From IMG/VR virus record IMGVR_UViG_3300009163_000072, positions 1 through 41,363 of that record: a DNA stretch of 41,363 nucleotides, one strand, 5' to 3'. This DNA comes from a virus. Of this stretch, positions 1 to 8,455 are shown piece by piece. The stretch's first letter is position 1. Each line of letters opens with the position of its first letter. A model generated the notes under the pieces. That model was not told the origin of the DNA. It made no database searches and saw only the letters and a program-made list of their open reading frames with translations. Position numbers and translations under genes: made by a program.

Positions 1-1073
1 CACAAATCATCTAATTTAACATATCTCATTCCACCCTCATCTTTAATGGAAGATGCTGCATCTGCTGTTTGAATAACGCTATCATCAACTGATATTGGAA
101 TAAAAAGAGTATCACCTTCAGGCTTTATACCTGTAAAATCTATAGCCTGATATTGTTTATTAGCATCTCCTGGAGTATATGTAACAGTATTTCCCATCTG
201 GGTAGTTGGAGTACCACCTGTATTAACATTGTTAATAAGTTGCCATTGACTCTTCAATTGAGGATTAGTGCTTGCGGTTATAGCTACTTGTTCTTTAATT
301 TGATCTCTTAGGTATTCGTCATAAGAATTAAATTTATCAAAATTCTTATCTGCAATTCCGTTTGCTTTTTTGAAATCATATAATTTTTCTTCTAATTGAG
401 AAGCCTCAGTGTTTTTAGCCACTTGAAATACGTCTTCTATCTTATCATCAGGTATTGATTTTTTTATTTCCACTTGATCAAATCTATTAAATTTAGTAAT
501 ATCTACTATCTCGCTAGTTTTAGCAGTAGAGTTTACAGTTGCAGCCACAGCCTTTTGAAGATCAGGAGCTTTAGCAAGGAGATCTTTATTCTGTCTATAT
601 AAAACTGCTGTTTTTTCAATGTCATCAGGATTTTTAGCTTCTCCAATTTTACCAATAAAGTATTGGTAAGCATCTTGATCAGCACCTTTAATATTCTCTA
701 TTTCTTCAATATCTTGTTCATAGTCTTTCATTTCAGTAGAAAATCTATTTAACCCAGAAATTTCTTCTGCAAAGGCAGATCCCTCTGGAGTAGTCGCATC
801 CCAAATTGGAATACCTGCCGCAGCCATCTTGCTATATGTATCACGAATTTGGTTCGCCTTAGCCTCTATAGCGTTATTTAAAACACTTTTAGTTGTGGGC
901 TTAGGTTGCAAAGCAAGAGCCGCATCGTTCTTTGTCTTTAAATCTTTTTTAGCCTGTATACCCGCCTTTAAAGCAGCAACTTTATTAGCAGCCTCAGCGT
1001 CTATTTTACCAGCAAAATCAGATGGTTTATATACGTAAGGACTCGGTATTCTAGCGTTTGTTTCTAATGCCAT
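1..1073 (-). CDS. Helical virion/ejection-type protein, partial (C-terminus off the left edge)
   Basis: An open frame runs from an ATG at 1073 leftwards to the window edge without a stop, giving about 357 residues of an unfinished protein. It begins MALETNARIPSPYVYKPSD and is then dominated by Ala, Lys, Glu, Asp and Gln, consistent with long helices; a mid-region reads GIPIWDATTPEGSAFAEEIS. It starts 6 nt after the stop of the 229-aa gene and is the last visible gene of the minus-strand assembly block, after the muzzle-like gene. In crAss-like phages this slot holds cargo proteins stored in the head and ejected with DNA. That role is inferred from position and composition only; no enzymatic domain is visible. 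Confidence 0.7.
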   Translation of the reverse strand, partial: MALETNARIPSPYVYKPSDFAGKIDAEAANKVAALKAGIQAKKDLKTKNDAALALQPKPTTKSVLNNAIEAKANQIRDTYSKMAAAGIPIWDATTPEGSAFAEEISGLNRFSTEMKDYEQDIEEIENIKGADQDAYQYFIGKIGEAKNPDDIEKTAVLYRQNKDLLAKAPDLQKAVAATVNSTAKTSEIVDITKFNRFDQVEIKKSIPDDKIEDVFQVAKNTEASQLEEKLYDFKKANGIADKNFDKFNSYDEYLRDQIKEQVAITASTNPQLKSQWQLINNVNTGGTPTTQMGNTVTYTPGDANKQYQAIDFTGIKPEGDTLFIPISVDDSVIQTADAASSIKDEGGMRYVKLDDL

Positions 1074-1079
1074 TGTTTA

Positions 1080-1769
1080 TTATTTGAAATAATCTGGATA
1101 AGTGCTTTGATATAATTTATATGTAGAGCTATTTGTATCTAACCCTGCAACAGCGGCTAAAACAGCCTCTTTACTTAAATTAAGACTTTTTAAGGTAGCT
1201 GATTGTGTGTTAAAATCCCCAACAGAATTAGCTGCAATTGAAGATCCGATAGTATCAAAACCTGAGGCTATACCACCTCCGATGTTTTCGTTTCCGGCTC
1301 CTTGTAGTTGCGTGATCTGCTCTTGTTGACGAAGATATGGAGATAGTTTATTAGTTTCATATGCTTTATCGGCATACCCTTGCAATCCACTAACTCCTTG
1401 CAAATAGTTTTGGAGAAGACCTTGTTTAGTCATAGCTCCCTGACCAATGATATCAGCGTAGGACTGATTAGCATTAGCGTTAACACCAACTAAAGCTCCA
1501 AGACCTGCTGCTCCAGAAGGTGCCATGTTTTGGATATTCTGATTGGTATTTGCCACACTTTGGTTAACGGCCTGTAGCTGTTGAGTCATCCCAGGAGCCT
1601 CACCTTGAGCAAGGTTTAATTGACCTGCAACACCTCTTTTAGCGTAGTCAAAATCATATATAGGTTGAGGGCCAAGTTTCTTTTGAAGACTCTTAGCTTG
1701 TTGCTGCTGATATACTCCGTAGCCTATCTGGCCTGCCGCCTGTATTGCTCCTAATAGTGCTAAACTCAT
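1080..1769 (-). CDS. Putative ejection/cargo virion protein, 229 aa
   Basis: The N-terminus is Ala/Gly-rich and mildly hydrophobic (MSLALLGAIQAAGQIGYGV), followed by a Gln/Lys helix (YQQQQAKSLQKK) and a long segment rich in Gln, Asn, Ala and Gly. This pattern is common in small internal virion or pilot-type proteins that reach the host envelope during DNA entry. It lies 36 nt downstream of the muzzle-like gene and 6 nt upstream of another helical protein, so all three are probably co-transcribed. There is no recognisable catalytic motif. The virion assignment is an inference from composition and neighbours; it could also be a tail-assembly chaperone. Confidence 0.6.
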   Translation of the reverse strand: MSLALLGAIQAAGQIGYGVYQQQQAKSLQKKLGPQPIYDFDYAKRGVAGQLNLAQGEAPGMTQQLQAVNQSVANTNQNIQNMAPSGAAGLGALVGVNANANQSYADIIGQGAMTKQGLLQNYLQGVSGLQGYADKAYETNKLSPYLRQQEQITQLQGAGNENIGGGIASGFDTIGSSIAANSVGDFNTQSATLKSLNLSKEAVLAAVAGLDTNSSTYKLYQSTYPDYFK

Positions 1770-1805
1770 GTCAATATAAATTTAAAGTTCAAATATACAA
1801 AAAAA

Positions 1806-4800
1806 TTACTGAATTATCGGTTCCGATGTTGCGAAGTTAACACCAACATTCATAAGTATCTTTTTAATAGTCGTGTCAGTGTTTGTTAGAATATGTTTTA
1901 AGACATATCCTCTAAGCTCCCTGCCATTTACTCTCGCCTCTAGAGTAGAGGTGAATGCCGGATCACTTAAATCTCTAAAGTATCTTGAGACGTAGTATCC
2001 CTCCTGGTTTTTAAGAACTGCCGTAGGAATATTACTTTCCATTCCCAAAGGATATGTTTGATTAGCTGGTACGGACACCTCCACGTAAAATGGATAGTTA
2101 GCCTGCTGCAAGTGAGTGTAGAATCTCTTAACAACTGTCGGGTTATCATTGAATACAAACCTTAGCTCCTGAGTTCTTGGACTACCTAAGAATGTCAACT
2201 CATTACCGTAGTTCTCTTCAAACAACTCACCAAATTTGAATATGTCTCCACCACCTGTAGAGTAAGCTCTGCTACCCAATTGAGTGGCAAAAGAAACCCC
2301 GTGATTAAGTCTAGTGATCCATCTGTTTCTTTCGTAAGAATAAGATACCGCCTCGCCAGACGCTTCAACAAAGCCCCCGTACCAATATAAATTTACATCC
2401 TCTCCCTTACAATCTTCAGTCACAAATCCAGGTAAAATAGGAATTTGTATTTCTGTTTCATTAGATCCTGATAAGTATCTATCACTACCCGTAATAAAGG
2501 TACCGTTATTTTCTATATTAGGAGATCCGTCAATAAATATTTGAGTCCCCGGAACAAATGAACCAGTGTAATTTCCGTATAAGAATATAAGGTTAGGAGC
2601 AGCAAATCTAGTAACAGGAAGCTCGTATCTCATTGGTATATTTCCAGATACTTTATCGCTCACATAAAATGTATATTCATTATTATTACGGTTGATGTGA
2701 GACCAAATATTAGCATTGATATACCCTCCGTAAATATTGTTAATTCTACCGGTCAGATCACGAACTCCTTTTGAAAACTTTTTATCTTGCTCGCAGATAT
2801 TTATAACACCTCCTGCTGTTACTACTCCAAAAGCTGAGTTATAATAGTCGTAGAAGAATACATTATTCTCAACACGAGAGATAGATCCTGGATGTATAGA
2901 TCCGTAATCATCATCATGGGGACGCACACCTGCAAATGTCTTATCAGAGAGGATTACATTATTGGTTCCGTCTCCATTAAGCGCAAAGGCTTTCTGTATG
3001 TATATTGAGGTGATCTTTCTATCCTGAAACGCTTTTAATATATCTCCAATTTGAATTAGTTTATTAATGCCTCCCTGCTCTTCTTTTAAAGACACGTTAT
3101 TAAAGAAATCAACACGGCTTAACCCGTTAATCTGAGTGTTGTCAATAAAAGAATTAGTGTGGTACACCGATGACTTCAAATGCTGTCTTTTTGCAAAGGG
3201 AGAATATAGAGCAATACGCCCCTTATTATTCCAATTTGATATATAATAATCAGAGTAGTGAGGATCTTCACAGAACCAGGCACCTCTTGTATCATTAGCA
3301 TCAGTTACGTTCTCTAAATCACCTTCATATTTATATCCTGTATTCATTATTCTTTGACGGATATACACATCACCACAATCTAAATTTACAACAGCATTTG
3401 TAATATTTAGAACTTGATTAGTATTTCCTCCGTGAACACGGTTTGCCGTATGAGGATTTAACACAGGAAATTCTATTCCAGTCTCAAACCAAGGATCACT
3501 TTCGCTTTGTTTTTTTGGAGTATATATTTCTATTTGAAATCCACCGGAAACTAATTGTCTAGCAGAATTATCTCCTTGGTATACTAAATAAGCTCCCATC
3601 AAACTAGCGTCAAAATAATTTACTATAATAGTTTCCTCGTTATTAGGACCTCCTGCTGGATCGTATGCCAATACATTTAACTCTTGTATTAGATTATCCT
3701 CTTGCGTAACATAATTAGGGTAGTAATGTGAATTATCCCAACTTTGATTTTCAATTAAATAACCACGTATGTCAATATCTTTGCATGTAATTTGAAAATC
3801 AGCTAGAGGAACAAGTAAATCGTTATAACTAAATTTAAAATAATACGTAATAGTATCTCCTGCTATAAATGAGTCAGTAAATACGTGATTAAATGTTTTG
3901 TGGACGGATTCGTCTGGATTTAAATCCTCTATAGTATATGTCGTTGCCTGAGTCCCTGGGAGCAATCCATTTACTTTGTAGTATATATCAAGAGTAACTG
4001 TGTTTATACTTAAAAGACCTCCTGTTCTATCGATTCGGATATCTCCAATATTTACATTAAAGGTATATAGGCCATCTTGCGTTATTACAAAATCACCGTT
4101 AGGAGCAGGATTAGGAGGGAAAATTTCTGTACTTGGTTGATCAAATGTAATTCCATCTTGTATAAATACGGTTGAAGGAGAATAGCCTAATGTGTTAGTA
4201 ACATACCCTAAAAATATATTTACAAATATAACTTCTCCTGTATTGGATTCAATAAACCGATTAATCAATCTATCTGTGTATTTTGTATTTACGTATAAAG
4301 ATAATTTGTAATCGCTATCAAACATTACCCTTTCTCTAACAAAACGGACTAAATCTCCTCTTGATGGTGTTTGATTTATACTAGCACCTATTTGAAATCC
4401 TTCACCTTGACTTTTGTAATAATCATCTAAAATTATTTTGATAGATGAGTCTGGAAGATACTCAATATTTTTAACTGACCTCTGTTGAAAGTTAGCTATA
4501 TTAACAGATGGTTTGTATACTATTTGATAATTGGTAGCCCATACTGGGGGTTGAAATCCATCAAATATCTCCAAGCTCATATTCGTGTAATATGGCTGCC
4601 TGTTAAATCCTATTATTGTATTTAATTGAGTATTAGTTAAATCTGTATTGAATGGATTGTACACATTTCCAACAGGAACAGTAGTAACAGTGCCATCTCT
4701 ATTTGCTCTATCGTAATACTGGATACCAAACTCATGTGTAGCACCTGTCTTAAATGTTCTGTTTGCTTTGTTGTTTCTTAATAAAACTATATTCCTTTTA

Positions 4801-6359
4801 TAGTCATTCTCATTTGTTTGTGATGTTTGACCTTCTGTTAAATCAAACCACTGCAAGTCTTCTAAGCGAACTGAATCTTGATTAATTGGGAAAGTTCCAA
4901 AATTAAATGTACCTGCTGGAATTAAATTGGAAGGTATACCTTGCGTAGCTAAAAAACTTATAAATTCATTACACAACGCTGTGTTTTTTAGTTGATCAGT
5001 ATTGTACACGACAGAATCTATAACCGGAACCGTAAAATATATGGTCCTTAAAGGTAGCACTTGATTATTAATATACGCAGGCTCATATTTCTTAAATTGA
5101 AATATTAAAATATCACCGGCCTCATATCTATATTTAAATATATTGTCTATTCCTGCGAATGAAATAAGACTGGTATGTTTGCCTGTTAGTAGTTCACTTT
5201 CATTGAATATTATGAGATATTCACATATCGGCACTGTAAAAGCTGTATCATCTATAGCGTATCTATCAATAGTAATTTGAAAGTCACCTTCATTTACCTG
5301 TATCTTATCGTAACCCTCCACATAGTTACCTATTGCAAATTGATTAGAGGGCAAATACTCAACTGCTTTTGCTACTTGAGGTATAAGGTCGTAATTTCGC
5401 TCAGAGTTGCTTATAGCGGCTCCTGAGGTCTCATTCTTGAATGTTATAGTGACAGTCTCTTCATTATTCCACCCCTCCTCTGCCTTAACGTATTCTTTAT
5501 ACAAGAAAAACTCGCCTGTATTTCCAATGCGGTATGCCACACGGATAAGACGAGCAATAGAAGATCCTGTACTTAATGTAAGATAAATTGAATTATCTAC
5601 ATAAGGATCAATGTTTACTGTTTGAGAGATGTACTCTCCATTTGGAGGAAGTGCCATAATTGATATTGGGGACCATGCAGACTCCTCATTATCATCATAA
5701 ATATATTGGTAACGAAACTGGAATAATTTGTTTTTTAAATTATTAGCCGCCTCGTTTATATCGGTAAAATATGCAGGATCAGGAGAGAATAAAGGTGGGT
5801 GTTTGATCCAGTCTAAGTTGTCAAATGTAATCTCTGAGTATCCGTTAGGATCAACACCACCGGATTCGGTATATAGTATCGCCTTCTCAATATTTATTTT
5901 ACGAGGAGGATTAAAGTCATTTCCTTCATAAGAATTAAAGTAGTTATCTGTCCAGTACAGTAAGTTGTTAACAACAGCTGCATGATAAACAGGGTAGTCT
6001 AATTTAAAATTAAGAATAGAACTCTCAAGTATTTTTATATACGATAGATCCTGAGTACTATATCTCCATATTGAGTGGTGGTCAAGATCGTTGTAAACAA
6101 AAAGAATTAAGTTTCCACTTGTGTCTGCATCCTTCCCTTCAGTATCCTCACAGGCTCCGATAACAATATTAATTCCAACTGGCAAATTGCTATTGGTTCT
6201 TAATAAGTTCCCGGTCATTGACTGTAAAGCTCCCTCATCAGAGGTGTTAATACCATAGTTTCTAGAGTACAAGGCATCTCTAAAATCTGAATTTGGTATT
6301 AAGCGGTCCTCATCATCGGTGTTTATTCCTCCGAAAAAAAAGTTTGACTGTGAATACAT
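1806..6359 (-). CDS. Tail muzzle / stabilisation-like protein, 1517 aa
   Basis: This is the longest gene in the window. The N-terminus (MYSQSNFFFGGINTDDEDRL, then an N-SDFRDALYSRNYGINTSDEGALQ stretch) resembles the start of P22-type stabilisation proteins, which describe how many tail copies are laid down, and the rest is Asn/Tyr/Thr-rich and predicted beta. In crAss-like phages a protein of about this length forms the muzzle that closes the tail below the ring proteins, and it sits at the same place: after three short connector genes and before cargo genes. The upstream 247-aa gene ends 3 nt before it. The assignment rests on length, N-terminal pattern and gene order; no homology search was possible. 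Confidence 0.65.
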   Translation of the reverse strand: MYSQSNFFFGGINTDDEDRLIPNSDFRDALYSRNYGINTSDEGALQSMTGNLLRTNSNLPVGINIVIGACEDTEGKDADTSGNLILFVYNDLDHHSIWRYSTQDLSYIKILESSILNFKLDYPVYHAAVVNNLLYWTDNYFNSYEGNDFNPPRKINIEKAILYTESGGVDPNGYSEITFDNLDWIKHPPLFSPDPAYFTDINEAANNLKNKLFQFRYQYIYDDNEESAWSPISIMALPPNGEYISQTVNIDPYVDNSIYLTLSTGSSIARLIRVAYRIGNTGEFFLYKEYVKAEEGWNNEETVTITFKNETSGAAISNSERNYDLIPQVAKAVEYLPSNQFAIGNYVEGYDKIQVNEGDFQITIDRYAIDDTAFTVPICEYLIIFNESELLTGKHTSLISFAGIDNIFKYRYEAGDILIFQFKKYEPAYINNQVLPLRTIYFTVPVIDSVVYNTDQLKNTALCNEFISFLATQGIPSNLIPAGTFNFGTFPINQDSVRLEDLQWFDLTEGQTSQTNENDYKRNIVLLRNNKANRTFKTGATHEFGIQYYDRANRDGTVTTVPVGNVYNPFNTDLTNTQLNTIIGFNRQPYYTNMSLEIFDGFQPPVWATNYQIVYKPSVNIANFQQRSVKNIEYLPDSSIKIILDDYYKSQGEGFQIGASINQTPSRGDLVRFVRERVMFDSDYKLSLYVNTKYTDRLINRFIESNTGEVIFVNIFLGYVTNTLGYSPSTVFIQDGITFDQPSTEIFPPNPAPNGDFVITQDGLYTFNVNIGDIRIDRTGGLLSINTVTLDIYYKVNGLLPGTQATTYTIEDLNPDESVHKTFNHVFTDSFIAGDTITYYFKFSYNDLLVPLADFQITCKDIDIRGYLIENQSWDNSHYYPNYVTQEDNLIQELNVLAYDPAGGPNNEETIIVNYFDASLMGAYLVYQGDNSARQLVSGGFQIEIYTPKKQSESDPWFETGIEFPVLNPHTANRVHGGNTNQVLNITNAVVNLDCGDVYIRQRIMNTGYKYEGDLENVTDANDTRGAWFCEDPHYSDYYISNWNNKGRIALYSPFAKRQHLKSSVYHTNSFIDNTQINGLSRVDFFNNVSLKEEQGGINKLIQIGDILKAFQDRKITSIYIQKAFALNGDGTNNVILSDKTFAGVRPHDDDYGSIHPGSISRVENNVFFYDYYNSAFGVVTAGGVINICEQDKKFSKGVRDLTGRINNIYGGYINANIWSHINRNNNEYTFYVSDKVSGNIPMRYELPVTRFAAPNLIFLYGNYTGSFVPGTQIFIDGSPNIENNGTFITGSDRYLSGSNETEIQIPILPGFVTEDCKGEDVNLYWYGGFVEASGEAVSYSYERNRWITRLNHGVSFATQLGSRAYSTGGGDIFKFGELFEENYGNELTFLGSPRTQELRFVFNDNPTVVKRFYTHLQQANYPFYVEVSVPANQTYPLGMESNIPTAVLKNQEGYYVSRYFRDLSDPAFTSTLEARVNGRELRGYVLKHILTNTDTTIKKILMNVGVNFATSEPIIQ

Positions 6360-6362
6360 ATC

Positions 6363-7106
6363 TTATCGTAGTTTTAATCCAGGAGCTGAGTAGTATGCGT
6401 CAAGTAATTCATCAATAGTATTACCTTGAGACATTGCTGCATCTGCCATAGATTCGGTATAAATTCTCTCTCTGTTTACAGCGTTAACAGGATATTTCTG
6501 TGGTTCAAACTCAGCTAATTGCCATATGATGTAATTTCTCATTGGCTCTATATAGTAGTGAGGGACAAGAGTCTGAGAGTTAATATCAGCACCAGTACTT
6601 AAATACTCTAGTACAATCTTACCACCCCGAACCTCATTACTTAACTGTATAAAAGTATTTGACGGATCTACTCTGTAGTAAGCCTGGTTGAAACCACCGC
6701 CTGCTGCAAATAGTGCCGGAAAGTAAACTCCGTTCCATGAGTGGTCAATAAAGTACACACCGGTTTGAACATCTGTTACACCGGCTTGAGTTATACTATC
6801 ACACGCTTGCATGTCTGTGGGAAGGGACATGTTAGGATCTAGACCTAGTGTCCATAAACGGCCACCGTAGTCAAGTGCGATCTTTGTATATCTCATGATG
6901 TCAGGAGGAAGAGCCACTTCATTAACTGAGTTAATATCTAAGTGTGCTACCTTAAGACAAGGAAACGCTGTAGTGCCTCTAACAACCTCACTCATCCATT
7001 CTATCCCGATCTGCTCTAAGCGAGGGATCTCAGTAGTCTGTCCCTTAACACGGTTAAGAGAGGATTGAATTACGTATTCTATATTTTTTACAGGAGTACC
7101 TTCCAT
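6363..7106 (-). CDS. Connector/ring-like tail protein, 247 aa
   Basis: The protein starts MEGTPVKNIEYVIQSSLNRV with a helical N-terminus (IEWMSEVVRGTTAFPCL) and continues as a mixed alpha/beta protein with many aromatic residues. The ATG at 7106 coincides with the end of the 197-aa gene, so translation is probably coupled. It is one of three consecutive genes of 197-248 aa between the fibre-like gene and the muzzle-like gene. In crAss-like and P22-like virions this slot encodes gatekeeper or ring proteins that stack under the portal. The ring role is inferred from order and size. Confidence 0.55.
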   Translation of the reverse strand: MEGTPVKNIEYVIQSSLNRVKGQTTEIPRLEQIGIEWMSEVVRGTTAFPCLKVAHLDINSVNEVALPPDIMRYTKIALDYGGRLWTLGLDPNMSLPTDMQACDSITQAGVTDVQTGVYFIDHSWNGVYFPALFAAGGGFNQAYYRVDPSNTFIQLSNEVRGGKIVLEYLSTGADINSQTLVPHYYIEPMRNYIIWQLAEFEPQKYPVNAVNRERIYTESMADAAMSQGNTIDELLDAYYSAPGLKLR

Positions 7107-7699
7107 TATTGAGCGTAATTAGTTTGTTTAGGAGTGTTATCTTCACTTGAATTGTTAATAACTTCCTCAGGACGAGTATCAGTTCCTCTAACTAATTCAA
7201 TAACACGAGTTAGAATAGCAGAAATAGAGCTAGGCATTACCGCTTCCTCATTATCGTCCATGTCTAAGAAGTTAGGAACCATGTAAACAGTAGTAGTATC
7301 AAAATCCGGGTTACAAGTCCATATCAATTTCTTCCCACGCACATAGAACTCAGGCTTAGACATGTTTTTAATTCTACTTAAGAATAAATTCTGATCATCG
7401 CTTTGACGAGAATAGTACGTATTGCCACAAGAATCTGTAGCGTACTTCACACTCATAGGACCATACGCAGGAGCAGCAGTAAGCATACTGAAATACTTAC
7501 CGTTCTCACAAGTCACAGTCAGGTCATATGGTAAAACCATGGTGCCAAGTACTGAGTTGTCAGCCGTGGCCGCTTCTTGATATACAATGGCAATAAGAGC
7601 AGACACTGTCTGATACTTATAACGGCCCATGATATCGTTAGGGACATCACCGCTAGCTAAACGCTCCTGTATTAAGTCTATGAGGTCTCTCTTAGTCAT
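7106..7699 (-). CDS. Connector/ring-like protein, 197 aa
   Basis: The N-terminus is a helix (MTKRDLIDLIQERLASGDVPNDI) followed by a segment typical of small head-tail connector proteins (YKYQTVSALIAIVYQEAA) and then a beta-rich body with aromatic strands. It shares one base with each neighbour at the start/stop junctions (7699 and 7106), showing a tightly packed operon. No enzymatic motif is seen. Similar helix-first proteins bind the underside of the portal in podoviruses, but which ring position it would take cannot be decided here. Confidence 0.55.
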   Translation of the reverse strand: MTKRDLIDLIQERLASGDVPNDIMGRYKYQTVSALIAIVYQEAATADNSVLGTMVLPYDLTVTCENGKYFSMLTAAPAYGPMSVKYATDSCGNTYYSRQSDDQNLFLSRIKNMSKPEFYVRGKKLIWTCNPDFDTTTVYMVPNFLDMDDNEEAVMPSSISAILTRVIELVRGTDTRPEEVINNSSEDNTPKQTNYAQ

Positions 7700-8445
7700 T
7701 ATGGTCTACCTTTTTCAATTTCTATAGTCTGCAAGCTGCTTAAATCCTTAAGATTAATAGCAAAGAATTTATAAATAATATTAATGATATCATCATGAAC
7801 ATCTTCTGTCCACTCTAACTCAACGCTCTCACTTGGATCACCTACCGTAAAGCCTGGGCGAACTGTAGTATCAGGTAAATCACCATGATCTGTTCCTGGT
7901 GGAAGGTACACAGGTAAAAAAGTAATATCACTAAAGTCGTAATCGTAATTAGGAGTAAGTGGCATTCTGATATAGGTAAAACTAATATCATTAATATTTC
8001 TTGGTCTCACTAATAATTTCTCATTCTGTATTGTAGCAATAGGTCTGCTAGTTGTTGGAGAGTAAAGAGAGGTGCTAAGTCTATAAGAAAATTCTTTATT
8101 ACTCAACATTTCAATGTGCCTGTACACCTCCGTAGATCCGGTTGTATTGTTCGTGTAATCCATCCGGCTACTCTGAACGTATCTTACGTAATCTGAAGGA
8201 AGAACGGCATATCCATATTCGTCTAAGTAGACTGGAGATGAAGAGCTATCACCAAGCGTAATAACAAAAGGACGTAGGTTATCAATCATCTCCTCATCCT
8301 GCTCTAGGACAACTAAGAAGTCATTCAGCTTCTCAATATTAGAGTAGCTCAATGCCTTATTAAAGCTATCAGGAGTAACTACGTTACCGTAGGCATCCTT
8401 TCCTAGTTTTAGATAAACCTGTTCGTATATTACGTCTAGTGTCAT
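7699..8445 (-). CDS. Connector/ring-like protein, 248 aa
   Basis: The N-terminus MTLDVIYEQVYLKLGKDAYG looks like the helix that opens many phage adaptor proteins; the middle contains FSYRLSTSLYSPTTSRPIAT, and the C-terminal 40 residues are again helical (DDIINIIYKFFAINLKDLSS). A helix-beta-helix layout is usual for P22 gp4/gp10-type adaptors. It is the first of three such genes and follows the fibre-like gene by 10 nt. Function is inferred from architecture and order. Confidence 0.5.
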   Translation of the reverse strand: MTLDVIYEQVYLKLGKDAYGNVVTPDSFNKALSYSNIEKLNDFLVVLEQDEEMIDNLRPFVITLGDSSSSPVYLDEYGYAVLPSDYVRYVQSSRMDYTNNTTGSTEVYRHIEMLSNKEFSYRLSTSLYSPTTSRPIATIQNEKLLVRPRNINDISFTYIRMPLTPNYDYDFSDITFLPVYLPPGTDHGDLPDTTVRPGFTVGDPSESVELEWTEDVHDDIINIIYKFFAINLKDLSSLQTIEIEKGRP

Positions 8446-8455
8446 GCTTTATTAG

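Noticed and set aside
5728-5931. Plus-strand frames inside the minus-strand structural genes (for example here, 8912-9250, 12321-12512, 13933-14283)
   Set aside because: They are reverse-frame shadows of long well-supported genes and have no promoters.
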